Below, in pieces: positions 5,716 through 8,949 of a stretch of 8,949 bases of DNA. The first letter of the stretch is position 1; every line of letters begins with the position of its first letter. Origin of the DNA: Desulfobacteraceae bacterium (GTDB lineage: Bacteria > Desulfobacterota > Desulfobacteria > Desulfobacterales > Desulfobacteraceae). The stretch lies in NCBI GenBank assembly GCA_022712835.1, contig JAFLJU010000156.1, positions 1 through 8,949 of the forward strand, in the 5' to 3' direction. Below the pieces are notes generated by a model. It saw only the letters and a program-made list of their open reading frames with translations, was not told the origin of the DNA and did no database searches. A program made the translations under genes and the position numbers.

Positions 5716-8325
5716 TCACACCACTATATTGACAAGGGTTTGTTTCTTTCGAATAACAATAATTTTCTTCACCGGTTTCTCCTGTAAATATTTCTTTACG
5801 TGTTCGTCGGCCATCGCTGTTTCCTTGATTCCGGCTTCGTCCATCTCACAGCTCACACTAAATTTTGCCCTAAGCTTTCCGTTCACCTGCACAACCACCA
5901 GCACCTCATCGGTTTTAAGAGAATCCTCGCGATAGTCAGGCCAACCATGCTCCAGAATGGAATTTTCATTCCCCATTTTTTCATACAATTCTTCACAAAA
6001 ATGGGGAATAATGGGACTTAACAATAACAAAATATTTTCAAGACAAAACAGGAGAACAGATTTCATCTGAGCATCTGCCTTGTCAATATCCACCGTGTAC
6101 ATGGTATTGACAAGCTCCATAATTGCAGAAATAGCGGTATTAAAATGAAAACTTTTGTCTATATCGTCGGTCACCTTTTGAATGGTCTGGTTGGCCTTAA
6201 TATACAGATCCTTTGCCGGTTGGGCGTTAAGATCAGAAGCCGCCCCTTTATAGGGCGCAATGGCGGTTATATCCATCTTGTCCATACATTCAATGGCAAG
6301 CCGCCAGACTCTGTTGACAAATCGATTACTGCCCTCCACCCCGTCTTCGTTCCATTCAAGATCCCGCTCAGGCGGTGCCGCAAACAGACAAAAAAGCCGG
6401 GTAACATCGGCCCCGTACCGCTCCAAAAGCTCATTGGGATCCACAACATTTTTCTTGGATTTGGACATCTTGATGACCCGCCCAACTTCGACTTCACTTC
6501 CGCAACGGCTACAAGCAAGGGTTTCGTCGTCTTGTTTTTTTGCCTCTTCGGGGAATAAAAACCCATGTTCAGGACAGGTCATGGTTTCCTTACAGACCAT
6601 CCCCTGGGTGAGCAACCGGGTAAACGGTTCTTTAAAATCGATCAGCCCAAGGGTATTTAAGACCCGCATAAAATATCTGGAATACAAAAGATGCAGCACA
6701 GCGTGCTCCACCCCACCAATATATTGATCCACCGGTGCCCAGTATTTAACGGCGGCTGGATCAAACATCCCCTTATCATACCGGGGGGAACAATACCGCA
6801 GATAATACCAGGAGGATTCCACAAAGGTATCCATGGTATCGGTATCCCGCTTGGCATCCTCTCTGCCGCAGGCAGGACAGGTCACCTTGGAAAAATAATC
6901 AAGAGCTGGCAGGGGAGACCCTCCCTTGGCAAGCAGGTTAGCGTCTTCGGGAAGCCGTATGGGAAGCTGCGATTCTGGAACAGGGACCACGCCACAAGAG
7001 GGACAATGGATCACCGGGATGGGCGTTCCCCAATACCGTTGCCGGGAAATCCCCCAATCCCTGAGCCGGTAGGAGATGGCCTTCTTCCCCCGGCCCTTTT
7101 CTTCCAGCCAGTCGGTCATCACTTCCATGGCCTCTTTGCTGTCAAGCTCGTCAAATTGACCGGAATTAACCATCACACCAGAGCCGGTGTACGCCTCGGT
7201 CATGGTGGAAGAATCAAACCGTTCTCCCTTGGGCTGAACCACCACCCGAATTTCCAGATCATACTTACGGGCAAAGTCAAAATCCCTCTGGTCTCCTGCT
7301 GGCACTGACATAATGGCACCGGTTCCATATCCCATCAATACAAAATTGGCAGTGTAGATGGGGATTTTCTCTCCGGAAGCAGGATTGATACAATGGGCAC
7401 CAATAAACACCCCTTCTTTTTCATATTTTTCAACCCCGTCGGCAGACCGTTCCTGGCTTGAAACCTTCTGAACAAAAGCATCCACCACCGCTTCCTGATC
7501 CGTTCCCCGGGACAGGGTTTCCACCAGAGGATGTTCCGGTGCCAGACACATGAAGGTCGCTCCAAAAACCGTATCCGGCCTTGTGGTAAAAACCGTAAGG
7601 TCCTCATCTCGTCCTTCTATCTTAAATTTAAGCTCAGACCCGATGCTTTTTCCGATCCAGTTTTTCTGCATCACGGTCACCTTGTCCGGCCATCCGGGCA
7701 ATTGATCACAATGGACCAGCAGATCTTCTGCATAATCGGTAATCTTAAAAAACCATTGCCAGAGCTTTTTTTGTTGAACCACCTGGGAACACCGCCAGCA
7801 CTTATCTTGCTCCACCTGCTCATTGGCAAGAACGGTCTGGCATTTTTCACACCAGTTGACAAAGGATTCCTTGCGGTAGGCCATGCCTTTTTCCAGCATT
7901 TTTAAAAACAGCCATTGTTCCCAACGATAATACTCCGGCCTGCAGGTGGCAATTTCACGGTCCCAATCATAGGAAAATCCCATTTTTTTAAGCTGGACCC
8001 GCATGGCGCTGATGTTTTCATAGGTCCAGGCGGCCGGATGGGTATTGTTATCGATGGCGGCATTTTCAGCTGGCATGCCAAAGGCATCCCAGCCCATTGG
8101 ATGGATGACGTTAAATCCTTTCATCCGTTTATACCGAACCACCACATCGCCGATGGTATAATTTCGAACATGGCCAATGTGAATTTTTCCCGAAGGATAG
8201 GGAAACATTTCCAATAAATAGTATTTTTCTTTTAACCGATCTTCAGAAACCTTAAACAGCTTGTTCTTGTTCCAATACGCCTGCCATTTAGGCTCAACAG
8301 CACCAGGATTGTACCGTTCCTCCAT
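5716..8325 (-). CDS. leuS: Leucyl-tRNA synthetase
   Basis: An 869-residue cytoplasmic class I aminoacyl-tRNA synthetase that charges tRNA-Leu. In order: the HIGH motif at 49-52 (within [19 protein letters not shown]); a first zinc site C159/C162/C176/C179; the editing (CP1) domain with its Thr-rich TTRPDTVFG at 247-255 and [19 protein letters not shown] around 334-352; a zinc module with C441/C444 and C483/C486; a further pair of motifs CPEHG (584) and CSRCG (605-608) just before KMSKS at 619-623; then the anticodon-binding and C-terminal tRNA domains. Length is normal. ATG 8325 has a strong ribosome site, GGAGGA (complement of 8334-8339). At the editing site the usual His before the first Asp (VPGHD/VPAHD) is Gly344, while the two Asp (345, 348) remain. 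It heads the leuS-lptE unit. The leader holds two inverted repeats; no T-box sequence was seen. Confidence 0.99.
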   Translation of the reverse strand: MEERYNPGAVEPKWQAYWNKNKLFKVSEDRLKEKYYLLEMFPYPSGKIHIGHVRNYTIGDVVVRYKRMKGFNVIHPMGWDAFGMPAENAAIDNNTHPAAWTYENISAMRVQLKKMGFSYDWDREIATCRPEYYRWEQWLFLKMLEKGMAYRKESFVNWCEKCQTVLANEQVEQDKCWRCSQVVQQKKLWQWFFKITDYAEDLLVHCDQLPGWPDKVTVMQKNWIGKSIGSELKFKIEGRDEDLTVFTTRPDTVFGATFMCLAPEHPLVETLSRGTDQEAVVDAFVQKVSSQERSADGVEKYEKEGVFIGAHCINPASGEKIPIYTANFVLMGYGTGAIMSVPAGDQRDFDFARKYDLEIRVVVQPKGERFDSSTMTEAYTGSGVMVNSGQFDELDSKEAMEVMTDWLEEKGRGKKAISYRLRDWGISRQRYWGTPIPVIHCPSCGVVPVPESQLPIRLPEDANLLAKGGSPLPALDYFSKVTCPACGREDAKRDTDTMDTFVESSWYYLRYCSPRYDKGMFDPAAVKYWAPVDQYIGGVEHAVLHLLYSRYFMRVLNTLGLIDFKEPFTRLLTQGMVCKETMTCPEHGFLFPEEAKKQDDETLACSRCGSEVEVGRVIKMSKSKKNVVDPNELLERYGADVTRLFCLFAAPPERDLEWNEDGVEGSNRFVNRVWRLAIECMDKMDITAIAPYKGAASDLNAQPAKDLYIKANQTIQKVTDDIDKSFHFNTAISAIMELVNTMYTVDIDKADAQMKSVLLFCLENILLLLSPIIPHFCEELYEKMGNENSILEHGWPDYREDSLKTDEVLVVVQVNGKLRAKFSVSCEMDEAGIKETAMADEHVKKYLQEKPVKKIIVIRKKQTLVNIVV

Positions 8326-8343
8326 TATATATATCCTCCGAAA

Positions 8344-8363
8344 GCCTCCCTTTGTGGGGACGC
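8344..8363 (-). other. Small hairpin in leuS leader, next to ribosome site
   Basis: On the minus strand GCGTCCC-CACAAA-GGGAGGC forms a 7-bp stem with one G-G mismatch and a 6-nt loop, ending 4 nt before the GGAGGA ribosome site of leuS. It could hold the site open or modulate initiation. Seen by eye only; the stem is short. Confidence 0.35.
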
Positions 8364-8374
8364 AATTATTGATA

Positions 8375-8407
8375 GCATTTATTTGTCATATAAGACTCAA
8401 TAAATGC
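8375..8407. repeat. 9-bp inverted repeat upstream of leuS
   Basis: GCATTTATT (8375-8383) and AATAAATGC (8399-8407) are perfect inverted arms 15 nt apart, with a further GTC/GAC pairing inside. It lies midway between the 94-residue gene and leuS. It could be an operator for leuS or a weak terminator for the upstream gene; no T-run follows on either strand. I found no convincing -35/-10 pair for leuS in 8326-8446. Confidence 0.45.
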
Positions 8408-8446
8408 CATAACCTGCCTCAAATAGCAAGTTAGAACTGTGCATTC

Positions 8447-8731
8447 TCATTTATTCGGAAGTGATCCAAGCGTAATTGTTTCGATGGCTCGCATGCACTT
8501 ATGGCATGCCTTTCGATTGTCCTGCAGGGCTTTGATGGCACAGGATTCATCCGGGAACCACTTGATTTTTTTAGGTGTTTCATCGGTGAGATCCTGGTGC
8601 TGTGAGAGGCATAGCTGCTTGATCTTATTTTCCTGGGCCAGGGAGGCAACAAAATGATACCGGCCAGCATCGGCCATCAACCCAACACCATACTTTCGAA
8701 TCTCCATTGAAAATTGTTCATCAAAAACCAT
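8447..8731 (-). CDS. Unrecognised 94-residue four-cysteine protein
   Basis: I do not recognise a family. The ATG at 8729-8731 is preceded by AAAAGGA (complement of about 8739-8745) at good spacing, which supports a real gene; no other frame here has comparable support. The protein is soluble, with no signal peptide or membrane helix. It carries four cysteines (C41, C64, C76, C79); the last two form C-H-K-C in KACHKCMRAIETI near the C terminus. Middle features are GRYHFVASLAQENKIKQLCL (23-42) and the Trp/Pro segment KKIKWFPDESCAIKAL (54-69). The cysteine spacing could bind a metal or respond to redox, but there are too few clues to say. It lies 121 nt upstream of leuS on the same strand and has a sigma-54-type promoter match of its own, unlike a translation gene. 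It may be part of the leuS transcript or stand alone. Confidence 0.6.
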   Translation of the reverse strand: MVFDEQFSMEIRKYGVGLMADAGRYHFVASLAQENKIKQLCLSQHQDLTDETPKKIKWFPDESCAIKALQDNRKACHKCMRAIETITLGSLPNK

Positions 8732-8745
8732 TTTTTTGTCCTTTT

Positions 8746-8838
8746 CTAACGCTTAATAATTAACCGTTTGCAAAGCAATAAACCACCTGAGTTTGCAAAT
8801 TTGACGCCACAACAACGATGAAAAAAATGGATACCCAT
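8746..8838 (-). CDS. Possible 30-codon ORF upstream of the four-Cys gene
   Basis: ATG at 8836-8838 follows AGGAGAGGA closely (complement of about 8839-8847) and runs 30 codons to TAG at 8746-8748, 14 nt before the next gene's ATG. The peptide begins MGIHFFHRCCGVKFAN and ends KRLIIKR. The ribosome-site match and the short distance to the next gene suggest a leader peptide. However, the sigma-54-type promoter at 8794-8809 lies inside it, and the two readings conflict unless there is a second promoter upstream. I cannot judge coding potential at this length. Confidence 0.2.
   Translation of the reverse strand: MGIHFFHRCCGVKFANSGGLLLCKRLIIKR
8766..8799. repeat. Two palindromic TTTGCAAA boxes, 25 bp apart
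   Basis: GTTTGCAAA occurs at 8766-8774 and again at 8791-8799. The 8-bp core TTTGCAAA is a perfect palindrome in both. One box overlaps the -12 element of the sigma-54-type promoter and the other lies about 10-17 nt downstream of the predicted start, a layout that would suit repression. No T- or A-tract explains them. Confidence 0.4.
8794..8809 (-). promoter_or_regulatory. Sigma-54 (RpoN) -24/-12 promoter match
   Basis: The minus strand reads TGGCGTCAAATTTGCA. Compared with TGGCAC-N5-TTGCA, the TGGC and TTGCA blocks are exact and the GG and GC pairs are separated by exactly 10 bp, as required. The predicted start is about 8783, giving a leader of about 52 nt to the four-Cys gene. A dyad (8853-8863) centred near -75 could be an activator site. 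No good sigma-70 pair was seen for this gene. Confidence 0.5.
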
Positions 8839-8850
8839 TCCTCTCCTAAA

Positions 8851-8864
8851 AAAACAGTCTGTTA
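8851..8864. repeat. Copy 2 of 14-bp repeat with AACAG-T-CTGTT dyad
   Basis: Identical to 5105-5118 and in the same orientation. The dyad at 8853-8863 lies about 75 nt upstream of the predicted sigma-54 start, a plausible place for an enhancer-binding protein. It is also directly upstream of the ribosome site of the 30-codon ORF. Confidence 0.35.
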
Positions 8865-8949
8865 TGGCAATAAAAAGATATTAGGATAAAACACACCCAT
8901 TAAATCCCATGGTTTAATAATCATATATCCACAATTTTATTAAATTTCA
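8865..8949. other. AT-rich end of window without a gene
   Basis: No reading frame with a ribosome site, RNA gene or strong repeat was found here. CCATGG (8908-8913) is only a 6-bp palindrome. A regulatory role cannot be judged because the upstream gene lies outside the window. Confidence 0.4.

Noticed and set aside
6145..6727. Two overlapping plus-strand ORFs of 137 and 155 residues
   Set aside because: They are antisense to LeuS with no family resemblance and no ribosome site.
6691..7308. 205-residue plus-strand ORF
   Set aside because: It lies wholly antisense to the highly conserved LeuS catalytic region, has no ribosome site and has a low-complexity His/Gly/Pro composition typical of a shadow frame.
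8326..8446. T-box riboswitch in the leuS leader
   Set aside because: No AGGGTGGNACCGCG-like T-box sequence or antiterminator was found; the leader is also short for a T-box.
8431..8670. Alternative 79-residue minus-strand frame over the four-Cys gene
   Set aside because: It has no ribosome site, whereas the 94-residue frame has a good AAAAGGA at correct spacing.
8820..8840. AATGG-GTAT-CCATT followed by T7 on the minus strand as a terminator
   Set aside because: The stem is only 5 bp and AT-rich; too weak to call.

Overview
The window looks like chromosomal DNA of a Gram-negative, sulfate-reducing-type delta-proteobacterium (Desulfobacterota, probably near Desulfobacter, Desulfobacula or Desulfotignum). 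This placement is inference. It rests on the style of LeuS, which has an extra CPEHG...CSRCG zinc-ribbon insert just before KMSKS, on an outer-membrane LptE, on the periplasmic rhodanese plus MauE-like pair, and on rpsT lying divergent to murJ. No RNA genes, IS elements, CRISPR arrays or prophage replication genes were seen. Most of the window is housekeeping; the accessory parts are the two ends.

Layout. Positions 1-1468 (+): the 3' end of one phage-tail-collar (MdpB-type) gene, a complete paralogue, a perfect 14-bp hairpin, then a GNAT acetyltransferase. Positions 1470-4721 (-): a tightly packed unit read murJ > ftsB/divIC-like > TPR-like protein > exported rhodanese > MauE/DoxX-like membrane protein. 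Junctions are ATGA overlaps, a 4-nt gap and an 11-nt overlap, so translational coupling is likely throughout. Positions 4722-4822: AT-rich divergent promoter region. Positions 4823-5080 (+): rpsT with a TTG start, followed by a strong intrinsic terminator. Positions 5205-8325 (-): leuS-lptE, converging on rpsT. Positions 8326-8446: leuS leader with two inverted repeats. Positions 8447-8731 (-): an unrecognised 94-residue four-cysteine protein. Positions 8732-8949: its upstream region, with a good sigma-54 (-24/-12) promoter match, two palindromic TTTGCAAA boxes, an upstream dyad and a possible 30-codon ORF.

How the genes fit together. murJ (lipid II flippase) and the FtsB/DivIC-like protein link peptidoglycan precursor export to the divisome. 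LptE is the outer-membrane partner of LptD in LPS export, and LeuS and S20 serve translation, so the core is an envelope and translation block. The rhodanese/MauE pair at the end of the murJ unit suggests periplasmic sulfur or thiol redox chemistry. The collar/GNAT cassette is a separate accessory unit of unknown role.

No clearly new multi-gene system is visible. The items most worth a second look are: an A9 run placed so that a -1 slip would fuse MurJ in frame to the FtsB-like protein; the sigma-54-type control region of the orphan four-Cys protein; the collar/GNAT cassette; and the Cys-containing active loop of the rhodanese next to a Cys-X-Cys membrane protein.
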